Positions 55,545 through 64,000 of a stretch of 64,000 nucleotides of DNA are shown here, piece by piece (position 1 is the first letter of the stretch; each line of letters begins with the position of its first letter). This stretch comes from Bradyrhizobium sp. NDS-1. GTDB taxonomy: Bacteria; Pseudomonadota; Alphaproteobacteria; Rhizobiales; Xanthobacteraceae. The position numbers and the translations under genes are program-made. The notes under the pieces were generated by a model. That model saw nothing but the letters and a program-made list of their open reading frames with translations. It was not told where the DNA came from and ran no database searches. The stretch is taken from positions 2,775,501 to 2,839,500 of the forward strand of contig NZ_CP136628.1 in the NCBI RefSeq assembly GCF_032918005.1, written 5' to 3'.

Positions 55545-56719
55545 GCCTGCGCCCCTCTTGGCGGAAGCTCGTAAAAGCCTTTGACCAGAAGCGGTCTGAA
55601 ATCGGGGATGCCAGCGATAGTTTCAGCAAATCGGCGGCTGGATTCGCCGTCGCCGTAAGGGTTGACGGTGGCTTGACGGCCGCGCTGCAGCCCCGCGGCG
55701 ATGGCGGCGGCAATGGCGCCGCGCTCGGGCGCTGCGTGAAATACAGACGTCGCGCGCTCGCGTCCCTTCTGGCGGTCGCCAATATCGACCGTGGGAACTC
55801 CGAAGGAGGGCGCTTCGAGCACGCCGCTCGAGGAATTGCCGATCACGACGTCCACCTGGTTCATCAGGCTGAGATAGCGAAGCTGCCCGAGCGAGGCGAC
55901 CGCGATCGTGTTCGGCCGGCTGGCCGCGAAAGCCTCGATCCGGGCGTTCAAGGCGCGGCCCTCGGCATCGGCGTTGGCGAGCGTGAACACGAAACGAAAG
56001 GCGGGATCGAGCGTCGAGAGCGCTGCGAACAATTCGTCCAGCTCGGCCACCGAGCGTCCGGCCTCGACCGTGACGGGGTGGAATGTGATGAGCGCATTGC
56101 GTTCGCCGAGTGGCATCCCGATCGCGCCGCCTATGTCGTCGCGGTCCATCAGATCGACATGCTTGATGGCGTCAATGCCGACCGAGCCGATAGTGTGGAT
56201 ACGGGAGGGGTGCTCGCCGAGCTGTATCAATCGTCGCGTCGAGCCCTGATTGCTGGTGAAATGCAGGTGCGACATCTTGCTGATGGCATGGCGCGTGGAT
56301 TCGTCGACCGCGCCCTCGGTAACGTCTCCACCGAACAGATGCGCCATCGGCAGCCGCATGAACATCGCGGCCTGCGCGGCTGCGAACATCTCGAAACGGT
56401 CGCCCAGCACGACGACGAGATCCGGCTGTAGCCGTGTGAAGGTATCGGCAAAGCCGATGACGCCGAGCCCGACCGATTTCGCGACGCCGGCGCCGGTGTC
56501 GCTGCTCAGCAACGTCTCGACGCGCGCGTCGACCTCGAACCCCTCGTCGCGGATTGCGTTGAACGTGTAGCCGAACTCCGGCGCGAAGTGCATGCCGGTG
56601 GCGACGAGCTGAAGTGTCAGGCCGGGTGTTCCCCGGATGGCGCGCATCGGCCAGATCAGCAGCCCGAAATCGGCACGGCTGCCGGTGACGAAACAGATCT
56701 TTCGCGCGCCACTATTCAT
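55541..56719 (-). CDS. neuC: Hydrolysing NDP-sugar 2-epimerase (NeuC/LegG)
   Basis: A 392-residue GT-B-fold epimerase that removes the nucleotide and inverts C2. Seen: the N-terminal CFVTGSRADFGLL (9-21), VVVLGDRFE, HLFGGDVTEGAVDES and GNSSSGVLEAP, all conserved in NeuC-type enzymes. GDP- or UDP-linked substrate cannot be told from sequence, but the PtmE-like gene favours GDP. It overlaps legC by 8 bp. Confidence 0.93.
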   Translation of the reverse strand: MNSGARKICFVTGSRADFGLLIWPMRAIRGTPGLTLQLVATGMHFAPEFGYTFNAIRDEGFEVDARVETLLSSDTGAGVAKSVGLGVIGFADTFTRLQPDLVVVLGDRFEMFAAAQAAMFMRLPMAHLFGGDVTEGAVDESTRHAISKMSHLHFTSNQGSTRRLIQLGEHPSRIHTIGSVGIDAIKHVDLMDRDDIGGAIGMPLGERNALITFHPVTVEAGRSVAELDELFAALSTLDPAFRFVFTLANADAEGRALNARIEAFAASRPNTIAVASLGQLRYLSLMNQVDVVIGNSSSGVLEAPSFGVPTVDIGDRQKGRERATSVFHAAPERGAIAAAIAAGLQRGRQATVNPYGDGESSRRFAETIAGIPDFRPLLVKGFYELPPRGAQA

Positions 56720-57923
56720 CGCGGGTCCTAATACTGGCGCTGCTGGGCAGGTTGATCAGCCTGCGTTCGATGGATTCGGCGGTGGAAAGGTCGCCGCGGG
56801 GGCTTTGCGCGAACATCGGCAGCTTGTGCATCAAGGTCCAGGCCGGACGCGCGCCAAAGCCGGCATCGTTGAGCGCGGCAAGGACGTCGTCGCGGCGGTC
56901 GGCATTTGCTTCGTCGAGCAGGATCGCGTTCAGCCAGTAATTGCTCGTAGTGTCCTTTGGCTCGCGCGCGAAGTGGACGCCGGGAACATCCGCAAAGGCG
57001 CGCTGATAGGCTGAAGCCAACTTGCGCTTGCTCGCCAGGAAGCCGTCGAGCTGCTCGAGCTGGGCACAACCGAGTGCCGCGTTCAAGTTCGGCAGGCGGT
57101 AGTTGAAGCCGATTTCGTCGTGGATGAAGGCCCATTTGTGCGGCAGCTTCGCCGTCGTCGTCAGGTGCTTGGCGCGGCGGCCGAGCTCCTCGTCATTGGT
57201 CAGGATGGCGCCGCCGCCGCCGGTGGTGACGATCTTGTTGCCGTTGAAGCTGAGTGCCGCGAGGCGCGCCCGCGATCCGACCGCGTGGCCCTTGTAGGTC
57301 GACCCCAGCGATTCCGCGGCGTCTTCCACGAGTGCGATGTTCCATTCGTCCGCAAGGGCGGCGATCGCGTCCAGATCGACGGGGTGGCCGAAGGTGTGCA
57401 TCGGCGCGATAGCCGCGATGCGGCGGCCGGTCTCCCGATTGATGGTGCCGGTCGCGGTCTTCTGCGCAATCGCATCGAGTCGCACCGCGAGCGCGCGCGC
57501 GTCCATGCCCAATGTGTCGAGCGAGCTGTCGACGAAATGCGGCGCTGCACCGCAATAGGCGATTGAATTTGTCGTCGCGATGAAGGTCAGCGCCGGCGAG
57601 ATGACCTCGTCGCCGGGCTCGACGCCGGCGAGCTTGAAGCAGGCATGCAGCGCGGCCGTGCCATTGACGACGGCGACCGCGCGTCTGGCGCCGGTGACCT
57701 CCTCGAGCATGCGTTCGAACCGATCGACGAAGGGACCGACCGAGGAGACGAAGGTGCTCTTGATGCACTCTTCGAGATAAGCGATCTCGTTGCCGGCGAA
57801 CACCGGCTCATGCAGGCCGAGGATGCCGTTCGGCGTTCCCACCGCGCGTCGCACGGCATCGACGATCGTCTTTTGATCGAAGCCTGACTTCGTCACGGGA
57901 CCGCCCACCATCGCCTCAGACAT
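56712..57923 (-). CDS. legC: PLP-dependent sugar aminotransferase LegC
   Basis: A 403-residue DegT/DnrJ/EryC1-type aminotransferase that aminates C4 of the 4-keto sugar. Seen: LHEPVFAGNEIAYLEECI (37-54) and TFVSSVGPFVD, typical of LegC; the PLP Lys in SFNGNK (K230) and the Asp in LVEDAAES (D201). It overlaps legB by 8 bp, in pathway order with it. Confidence 0.94.
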   Translation of the reverse strand: MSEAMVGGPVTKSGFDQKTIVDAVRRAVGTPNGILGLHEPVFAGNEIAYLEECIKSTFVSSVGPFVDRFERMLEEVTGARRAVAVVNGTAALHACFKLAGVEPGDEVISPALTFIATTNSIAYCGAAPHFVDSSLDTLGMDARALAVRLDAIAQKTATGTINRETGRRIAAIAPMHTFGHPVDLDAIAALADEWNIALVEDAAESLGSTYKGHAVGSRARLAALSFNGNKIVTTGGGGAILTNDEELGRRAKHLTTTAKLPHKWAFIHDEIGFNYRLPNLNAALGCAQLEQLDGFLASKRKLASAYQRAFADVPGVHFAREPKDTTSNYWLNAILLDEANADRRDDVLAALNDAGFGARPAWTLMHKLPMFAQSPRGDLSTAESIERRLINLPSSASIRTRDE

Positions 57924-58935
57924 TGTATACGTCAGCCTTGTAGCGGCCGAGGTTGATAGGATTGGTGAACCAGTTCACCGTCTCGACCATGCCGCGTCGC
58001 ATGCCCTCGATGCCGCCGAATTCCGGGCTCCAGCCGAGCCGCTGGCGTGCCTTGGAATTGTCGGCCCAGAGCCGCTCGACCTCGCTATTGGCGGGACGCA
58101 GTCGCATTTCATCGGTCTCGATTTCGATCGTCGTCCCCATGACGTCGGCGATCATCTGCGCGGTAGCGCCGACCGAAATCTCGAAGCCGCTGCCGAGATT
58201 GATGGTCTGGCCCACGACTTGCTCCGCAGGCGCCGTGAGGCCCGCGATCAGCCCGCGCGCGGTGTCGGTGACGAACGAGAAATCTCGGGTCGGGCTGACG
58301 GCGCCGAGGCGGATCCTCCGGTTGCCTGTCGCGATCTGGCTGATGATCGTCGGGATCACTGCCCGCGCCGATTGCCGCGGACCAAATGTGTTGAACGGCC
58401 GGATCACCACGACGGGCATGTCGAACGAAGCCTGGAACGACAGCGCCATTTGGTCGGAGGCGATCTTTGAGGCCGAGTAGGGCGACTGCCCGACCAGTGG
58501 ATGGCTCTCCTTGATCGGAACCGTCTGCGCCGTGCCGTAAACCTCGCTGGTCGAGGTCTGAACGAAGCGCCGCACGCCGGCCATGCGCGCGGCCTGGAGC
58601 ACGTTCACGGTGCCGCGCACATTGGTCTCGACATAGGAATCGGGCGCCACGTAGGAAAATGGGATGGCGATCAGCGCCGCCAGGTGCAGCACATCGGTGC
58701 AGCCGCTCGCGGCCGCGATCATGAAATGCGGGTCGCGGATGTCGCCAGCCACTACCTCCACCGACGTCATCACGTCGGCCGGTACCGCGTCGAGCCAGCC
58801 CCAGGAGTTGAAGGAGTTGTAGTAGACGATCGCCTTGACGCGGGCGCCAGCTCTCACGAGCTCCTCGACGACATGCGAGCCGATGAAGCCGTCGCTGCCG
58901 GTGACGAGGACGCGGGCGCCCTTCAGATCTTCCAT
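57916..58935 (-). CDS. legB: NAD-dependent NDP-GlcNAc 4,6-dehydratase LegB
   Basis: A 339-residue extended SDR that starts the legionaminic acid pathway. Seen: VTGSDGFIGSH (11-21), the LegB hallmark YNSFNSWGWLD (39-49), STSEVYG (128-134) and YSASK (Y153, K157). The ATG at 58935 is chosen; a TTG 12 bp upstream is possible. It leads the legB-legC-neuC-neuB operon from a promoter about 40 nt upstream. Confidence 0.94.
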   Translation of the reverse strand: MEDLKGARVLVTGSDGFIGSHVVEELVRAGARVKAIVYYNSFNSWGWLDAVPADVMTSVEVVAGDIRDPHFMIAAASGCTDVLHLAALIAIPFSYVAPDSYVETNVRGTVNVLQAARMAGVRRFVQTSTSEVYGTAQTVPIKESHPLVGQSPYSASKIASDQMALSFQASFDMPVVVIRPFNTFGPRQSARAVIPTIISQIATGNRRIRLGAVSPTRDFSFVTDTARGLIAGLTAPAEQVVGQTINLGSGFEISVGATAQMIADVMGTTIEIETDEMRLRPANSEVERLWADNSKARQRLGWSPEFGGIEGMRRGMVETVNWFTNPINLGRYKADVYNV

Positions 58936-58980
58936 GCCGGACCCCAAACGCGATTAATCCAGTCTTCGCAATAGGATGGC

Positions 58981-59008
58981 GCTATAGCACACTGGCGGTT
59001 GCGTGCAA
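58981..59008 (-). promoter_or_regulatory. Sigma70-like promoter for legB-legC-neuC-neuB
   Basis: On the minus strand TTGCAC (59008-59003) and TATAGC (58986-58981) are 16 bp apart. Transcription would start near 58974, about 38 nt before the legB ATG. Confidence 0.55.
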
Positions 59009-59073
59009 CAGACGAGTCCTCCTCCCCACCGGATGACCATTTCCGCAGGCAATTTGAGCGCAGTCCGACCGGA

Positions 59074-60276
59074 TTAGACCCCACGTGCCGGGCCGAGGTG
59101 CTGCTTGACGAAGGATTCCAGATTGCCCCCCGAGAACAGATGTCCCGCTACGCCGGCCGCCTGCGCCGCTTCCATGTCGCTTTCCTTGTCCCCGATCACC
59201 ATGCTGCCCGTCATGTCGACAGGGAAGCGTTTGGCGAGATCGGTGATCATGCCGGGCGCCGGCTTGCGTCGGTCGCTCATTCGACAATAGCGCGCAACGG
59301 TCCCGTCGGGGTGGTCAGGGCAATATTCGAACGCATCGATATGCGCGCCGATCAGCGCCATCTCGTCCGCCATCCAGCGGTGCAGCGTGAGGACGTGGTG
59401 CTCTTCGTAGTAGCCGCGTGCGACGCCTGATTGATTGGTGATGACGAAGGCAAAATAGCCGGCGTCGTTGACGGCTTTCACGGCCTCGCGTGCCCCTTCG
59501 ATCCATTCGAGCTTGTGCGTCTCGAAAGTGTATCCTGAATCGTGGTTGAGCACGCCGTCGCGATCGAAGAACACGGCCGGCCGCCGTAGCTGCTCCCGCA
59601 ACTCGCGATCGGCACGCGCGAAATCGTCGGGAATTCCGATGTCGATGAAGTACCCGCGATAGGCCGTACCGCGCAGTGTGCCGGACGCGGAAAGGCCGGG
59701 GAAGACATCCTGCTCGAGCGATGCGGGAAGTTCTACGATGTCGGCAAGGATGGATTTGTCGACGACATAGATCCCGGCATTGACCGGTCCCGTGGCGCCC
59801 GCGCCGGGAGCGATGAAATCACGGACGACGTCGCCATCGAGCACCACGCGCCCGTAGCGGTCCCCGACGACGCCGTCGCGAAGCGCCATGTGGACGCGGC
59901 CGCCATGCGCGCGCGAGATCAGATCGAGCAAGTTGAAGTCAAACAGCGAATCGCCATTGAGCAGCAGGAACCGGTCGTGCAGCAGGTCGCGCGCATGCAC
60001 CAGCGCGCCGCCGGTGCCGAGCGGCTCGATCTCGCGCGATACGAGGATCTTTGCCCGGCGCTTGCTCTTCTCGGCATAATGGCTCTCGACGATCTCAGCC
60101 TTGTGTCCGGCAAGCAGGAGAATCTCGTCGAACACGTCATAGCGCACGAGTTCGTCGATCAGCGTGTCGAGAAACGGCCGCCCGCCAATCTCGAGCATTG
60201 GCTTAGGAACCAGCTTGGTGCGCTCACCTAGCCGTGTGCCGAGCCCTCCGACGAGGATAACGGCCTGTCTCAGCAT
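59074..60276 (-). CDS. Nucleotidyltransferase-HAD phosphatase fusion (heptose-type)
   Basis: A 400-residue two-domain protein. Residues 1-230 are a sugar nucleotidyltransferase (VILVGGLGTRLGERTKLVPKPML in part, LLNGDSLFDFN); residues 233-400 are a HAD-IIIA phosphatase with FFDRDGVL (nucleophile D238, D240), TNQSG, RKPAPGM and GDKESD (D363). These halves resemble HddC and GmhB of the GDP-D-glycero-D-manno-heptose pathway. The zinc loop of GmhB is degenerate: C319, H322 and C331 are present but the fourth Cys before the RKP is missing. The start is the ATG at 60276. A heptose product is inference. Confidence 0.85.
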   Translation of the reverse strand: MLRQAVILVGGLGTRLGERTKLVPKPMLEIGGRPFLDTLIDELVRYDVFDEILLLAGHKAEIVESHYAEKSKRRAKILVSREIEPLGTGGALVHARDLLHDRFLLLNGDSLFDFNLLDLISRAHGGRVHMALRDGVVGDRYGRVVLDGDVVRDFIAPGAGATGPVNAGIYVVDKSILADIVELPASLEQDVFPGLSASGTLRGTAYRGYFIDIGIPDDFARADRELREQLRRPAVFFDRDGVLNHDSGYTFETHKLEWIEGAREAVKAVNDAGYFAFVITNQSGVARGYYEEHHVLTLHRWMADEMALIGAHIDAFEYCPDHPDGTVARYCRMSDRRKPAPGMITDLAKRFPVDMTGSMVIGDKESDMEAAQAAGVAGHLFSGGNLESFVKQHLGPARGV

Positions 60277-60360
60277 GATGTGCTCTTTTGATGGTGTGGA
60301 CGGTGGTGCCCAACGCAATCTGCGACAATGCGAGGAACAATTTCAATCCCATTTCCACGA

Positions 60361-62868
60361 TCAGCGTGAACAGGGAATGCGAACGACGATCGCCTGCCTG
60401 TTGGCAAACAGCACCGGAAACGGGCTTGCGCGAAGCGCATCGGCGATAGCGGGCTCCATCGGCTCAACGGGAGGAAAATAGCTGAGACGCTGGTCGGCCG
60501 AGAGATGTGTCCACGCGATCGTGCGGGGCGTGATGATCGCGACGAGGTTCCAGGCGTTCTCACCCGTCGCCAGGATGTTCGTGATCGTGGACTTGGCTTG
60601 CTCGGCGGGCATCTCCGGGCTTCCGGACGCGATGAGGTCGGAAGACGGCGGGGCCGCCTTCCGGACCGCTGCGGGCACGGTGCGGACAGATTTCATGATT
60701 CCGCCAAGCGCGTCGACCCTTCGCATCTGGAAGAAGGCCTCCGAATTGATCGCCCCCACCAGGGGAGCGATCAAGCTGCAGGTGCTTTCAAGCCGCTGAT
60801 GTCCTTCGGTCGGCTGCAGGATCGTGCGCACCACCGATTTTGTCCGCTTCGCGACCGCTTCGTTCACGGTGTCCAGATTGGAGAACAGATAGGCGGCCGG
60901 CGCGCCCGTGATAGCCTGGACCATGCCCAATGTATACGGATCCGAGAGAAGGATGCCCTTTCGCAGGTTGCCGCGGGCCCAGCGTGCGACTTCAAGATCG
61001 TCGGCGTTGTAATGGGAAATGACCTCAGTGCGGTCCGGAAGCGCACCGTAACTGTAGCTTCTAACAATGCCTGACAGGCCGATCTTGTCGATCGCCATGC
61101 CCAACCCCACGACCCCGGCGAGACCGTAAATGTAAACCCGTCTCGACCGGGCCAGGGTCAATAGTGCGAGCGCCGCGAGCAGTACGATGCCTGCGATTTC
61201 CGTCGGTCGCAGGAATGACTGGTAGCCGGCAAAAGGCAGGTCGGTCCGCCACGCAAACGCGTAGATCAAGACCACAAGGGCGGTCGCAAGCACCGTGACC
61301 GCCGCCGCAACCAGTGCCCGTCGGGATCGGGGAGGGCTGGAATCGATCAGTAACTGACAGAAAGTCTCGGTGGCGGCGATCGTCAGCAACGACAATATGA
61401 TTGTGCTGATGCGATACAGGAAAGGGAAGCCCGAGAGAGCGGCCAGTATCAGGCCGCAGCCGGCAATCCAGGACCACACGAGTGTCAGGAAGCTTTCGGT
61501 TTGAGGTTCGATCGCGCCCGAGGGACTACGGAGGACCGGTCGGGTCATCCACCACCATGCGACGCCCAGCGTGATGCAAATAGTGAAAAGCGGGCCCATC
61601 GCCCTGCCAAGCTCGATCATCGCGACCTGCGGCCCGGAGCCCAGGAACAGCTCTTCGCCGCCCTCGATCCGTCTGCCCAGAATTAGGCCAGTGATCGGGG
61701 AGAACGTGTCATTGGCGCTCATCGGCGGAATGTAGCCGAAGCGCATTCCTGCAACGCAGACGACAATTCCGGCAATAATCAGGGGCAGCGCGAAGCAAAG
61801 AAATCGCAGGACCGAGATGGTGGCGGATGGCCATACGGAAATCACCCGCACGATGGCAAGATAGAGAAGCCAGCAGACCAGGACTGTTGGAACGAACAGA
61901 AAGGAACCGCGATGTGCAAGCAGCAGCGTTGCTGGCCAGATGCAACCAAGAAAGAGAAGCCCTGCATATCTTCGCGTGTTACCCAGGATCCTCACCACGA
62001 GTAGCCCGGCCATGAGTAACGCAAGTACAAGCGTGTTGTTGTTGAATGCGAACGCGAGCAGAAGCGTTGCACCGGCGATAGCCGTCAGCAGCAAAATAGA
62101 TCGTGTCGACAGATCGTTTGCGTGCCGCTCGGCATTGTTCATCAGCACGCCGAGAAACACGACACTGCTGGCGACAGCCAGGCTACCGTTTGTCATCAGG
62201 ACAATAGCGTTGCCGGTCGCGGCAAAGAAGAAGGAGATCCACTTTCGCGGGGACGTGGAATAGATGCCTTGCACGAAGGCGTAGGACGCCAACAGGAAGA
62301 ACAGGATTGAGAAGAAGCGATATGTCCAGTTGAATCTCAGAAGATCCAGGCCGAGCGTTCCAGCGAGGGAGCCTGCGAGTGCCGAGCGAAGATCGACATA
62401 GGATTGGGCCGCGTAGGGATTGATGACGCCACCGTCGGCGTACTCCTGCGCGGTCTTCATCCAGTGAACATCCGCGCCGATGTCCCCGTAAGGAAAGCTC
62501 GAAAATGCGCCGAAGGACCACCACCACGTCAGGAGCGCGATCGGCACCGCCAGGATGCACCAAGTGGCCGCGGCGCGTGTCTCTCCGGGGCCGAGGCGCC
62601 AGTTGGGCCATGACCATACGAGGCCGAAGCCGGAGACGGCAAGCATTGCAGCGAGGTGAAGCCGCATATCGCTTACGAATAGCGAGAGTAGTCCGAGCAG
62701 GATGCCCGTTGTCGATGCGCCAACCGTAAATCCGAGAACGACGAGCTGAGCCCTCGTGAATCGGCACACCTCGACGAATTTCGTTGAGGCAATGGCCAGA
62801 ATCGAAAACCCGGTGCCGAGCTGTATCAGGAAGAACAGGAACGTCAGGACAAATGTGGTCGTCCACAT
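60361..62868 (-). CDS. Large polytopic membrane protein, candidate GT-C transferase or polymerase
   Basis: An 835-residue protein with about 18 membrane segments over the first 590 residues and a soluble C-terminal region of about 240 residues. An acidic first large loop (SFPYGDIGADVHWMKTAQEY) resembles that of GT-C glycosyltransferases, and the terminal soluble domain is like those that follow such cores. No family-specific motif is certain. The ATG at 62868 is chosen. It probably builds or polymerises a glycan in the periplasm. Confidence 0.6.
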   Translation of the reverse strand: MWTTTFVLTFLFFLIQLGTGFSILAIASTKFVEVCRFTRAQLVVLGFTVGASTTGILLGLLSLFVSDMRLHLAAMLAVSGFGLVWSWPNWRLGPGETRAAATWCILAVPIALLTWWWSFGAFSSFPYGDIGADVHWMKTAQEYADGGVINPYAAQSYVDLRSALAGSLAGTLGLDLLRFNWTYRFFSILFFLLASYAFVQGIYSTSPRKWISFFFAATGNAIVLMTNGSLAVASSVVFLGVLMNNAERHANDLSTRSILLLTAIAGATLLLAFAFNNNTLVLALLMAGLLVVRILGNTRRYAGLLFLGCIWPATLLLAHRGSFLFVPTVLVCWLLYLAIVRVISVWPSATISVLRFLCFALPLIIAGIVVCVAGMRFGYIPPMSANDTFSPITGLILGRRIEGGEELFLGSGPQVAMIELGRAMGPLFTICITLGVAWWWMTRPVLRSPSGAIEPQTESFLTLVWSWIAGCGLILAALSGFPFLYRISTIILSLLTIAATETFCQLLIDSSPPRSRRALVAAAVTVLATALVVLIYAFAWRTDLPFAGYQSFLRPTEIAGIVLLAALALLTLARSRRVYIYGLAGVVGLGMAIDKIGLSGIVRSYSYGALPDRTEVISHYNADDLEVARWARGNLRKGILLSDPYTLGMVQAITGAPAAYLFSNLDTVNEAVAKRTKSVVRTILQPTEGHQRLESTCSLIAPLVGAINSEAFFQMRRVDALGGIMKSVRTVPAAVRKAAPPSSDLIASGSPEMPAEQAKSTITNILATGENAWNLVAIITPRTIAWTHLSADQRLSYFPPVEPMEPAIADALRASPFPVLFANRQAIVVRIPCSR

Positions 62869-62919
62869 CGGGAGATCTCTACAATGGGCTTCTGCCAAGC
62901 AACCGGGAGATGGCGATCT

Positions 62920-63804
62920 TCAGTTTCCTTTCGATAGCTCGGCCGGGCGGCCAACGATCAGCGAGCCGAGCGTAAAAAGGTCCTCTTCGGAGAAGTCTCT
63001 GAAATATGGTGCCAGTCGTTCCAGGATATGCTGTTCCGGCGGCCGGCGGTCGGGCTGGTCGCTCAGCAGTTGAAACCCTGCCTCCCTGAACAGCTGCAGA
63101 TATTCGCTGTGGCGCAAACGATTGACGTATTGGAAGCGCGACTGAAAAGGCGCCCAATCCTCCTCGGAATAGGTCAGGAAGTTGAACGAACTGATGGACG
63201 GATCGAAGCCCTTGAAATGATCGCCATAGTCGATCTGCATGAGGATCAGTCCGTCAGGACGCATGATGCGTCGCAGCTCCTTCAAGATTGCCGCGATGTC
63301 GCGCTTGGGAATGTGCTCGAGCGTTTCGACGGAGACCGCGCAGTCGATCGAGGCGGCGGGCAGGCCGGTCGTCCGGGCATCGGACGGTGCGCGATAGTCG
63401 ATCCTCCACGAAGGCTCGAGATCCTCCAGGGAATTTATCTCGGGGTGGTCAGTGCCGCTCAGTCGAGAAACGATGGCGGCGTTGGAGCGGATCAGTTCCA
63501 GCTTGGCCAAGCGCTCGATGTCGACGGTGATGAAGCGCCGTGCGCCGTGGGCGCTGAAAGCCAGCGGAACGATCAGATCGCGTCCCGCGCCGAACTCGAA
63601 GCAGGTCGAATCCCGCAGCGGCCGCAAGCTGTACGTCTCGTGGACTGCCAGTAGCCGCTGGGCAAGGGTGTAGATGGATCTGACCTGCTTCTCGGGTCGT
63701 GGCAGTCGTCGTGTGACGTAGCGCTGCAGGGCATAGTGCAAGTCTTCGCCCCAGGGGATATTCGACAGCACCGAGAACGCTCGCGCCTTTGTCTGCCAGC
63801 GCAC
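62920..63804 (-). CDS. SAM-dependent methyltransferase (class I)
   Basis: A 294-residue protein. Motif I is present as CFEFGAGRDLIVPL (68-81), then ITVDIERL, and the motif IV region IDCAVSVETLEHIPKRD followed by RRIMRPDGL. The N-terminal RLPRPEKQ region is helical. It starts with GTG, with GAGGAA 9 nt upstream, and is cotranscribed with the preceding membrane protein gene, 51 bp away. Its target is probably a glycan or lipid-linked sugar. Confidence 0.85.
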   Translation of the reverse strand: MRWQTKARAFSVLSNIPWGEDLHYALQRYVTRRLPRPEKQVRSIYTLAQRLLAVHETYSLRPLRDSTCFEFGAGRDLIVPLAFSAHGARRFITVDIERLAKLELIRSNAAIVSRLSGTDHPEINSLEDLEPSWRIDYRAPSDARTTGLPAASIDCAVSVETLEHIPKRDIAAILKELRRIMRPDGLILMQIDYGDHFKGFDPSISSFNFLTYSEEDWAPFQSRFQYVNRLRHSEYLQLFREAGFQLLSDQPDRRPPEQHILERLAPYFRDFSEEDLFTLGSLIVGRPAELSKGN

Positions 63805-64000
63805 GTCAGCGGTTCCTCGGCGGAATGGACGCCGTGATTGGAGTGATGCGCACGAGCAGTCGCTGAAGCACGGTTTTGATCCAGGATAGGCCGATGTTCC
63901 GGCCTGTTTTCAAGCGGGTACCAGGTCCCGTAGCCGGATTCGGTCATACGGGAGCCGCAGGGGCATTGCAAGGATTCCAGGGCAGGGAAGTCGTGGGCGC
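63805..64000. other. Right edge: no gene assigned
   Basis: A minus-strand frame runs open from the window edge through this stretch (DFPALESLQCPCGSRM..., with a CxC pair) and could be the end of an upstream gene, but its composition becomes non-protein-like before it runs into the methyltransferase gene. Nothing can be called without the sequence beyond the edge. Confidence 0.3.

Overview
The window looks like chromosomal DNA from a GC-rich alphaproteobacterium, most likely Bradyrhizobium or a close relative. The clues are the Omp25/31-like porin fragment, paralogous secreted beta-helix proteins of a type common in Bradyrhizobium, the alphaproteobacterial style of type II secretion genes, and frequent GTG/TTG starts. 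This assignment rests on protein character only; no 16S or other marker is present. I saw no tRNA, rRNA, insertion sequence or CRISPR array.

Region 1 (1-7925) holds the tail of an outer-membrane beta-barrel gene, a CaiB/BaiF CoA-transferase facing it across a shared terminator, a small secreted protein, and a large serralysin-like metalloprotease with RTX repeats and three near-identical tryptophan-rich repeats. Next come a tandem pair of signal-peptide-bearing beta-helix proteins ending at a strong terminator, and a Sel1-repeat protein.

Region 2 (8157-23414) is a nearly complete type II secretion system. gspO and gspD run leftward; gspE-F-G-H-I-J-K-L-M run rightward from overlapping divergent promoters. 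A 1205-residue autotransporter on the opposite strand separates gspM from a GspC/GspN-like gene.

Region 3 (23548-63804) is about 40 kb of surface-glycan genes with two flippases and two or more candidate polymerase/GT-C membrane proteins, so probably two products. The left half (23548-43138) has a flippase, an asparagine-synthase-like amidotransferase, glycosyltransferases, an acetyltransferase, a methyltransferase, a polymerase candidate, UDP-xylose synthase, and a CDP-4-keto-6-deoxyglucose module (rfbF, rfbG) close to a reductase/epimerase and a split transketolase. A small-molecule kinase and a sulfotransferase lie between those two parts, and a GT2/GT-C side-chain module follows. The right half (43245-63804) carries a legionaminic acid (nonulosonic acid) pathway of the GDP-sugar type: LegB, LegC, NeuC/LegG, NeuB/LegI, a NeuD/LegH acetyltransferase, PtmE-, PtmF- and PtmA-like proteins and a CMP-sugar synthetase. 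Around it are a flippase, methyltransferases, a PhyH-like oxygenase, capsule-type glycosyltransferases and a nucleotidyltransferase-HAD fusion.

The strongest leads for something undescribed are the CDP-sugar plus split-transketolase module (a possible branched-chain sugar), the tailoring genes placed in the legionaminic acid operon, and the autotransporter embedded in the secretion locus.
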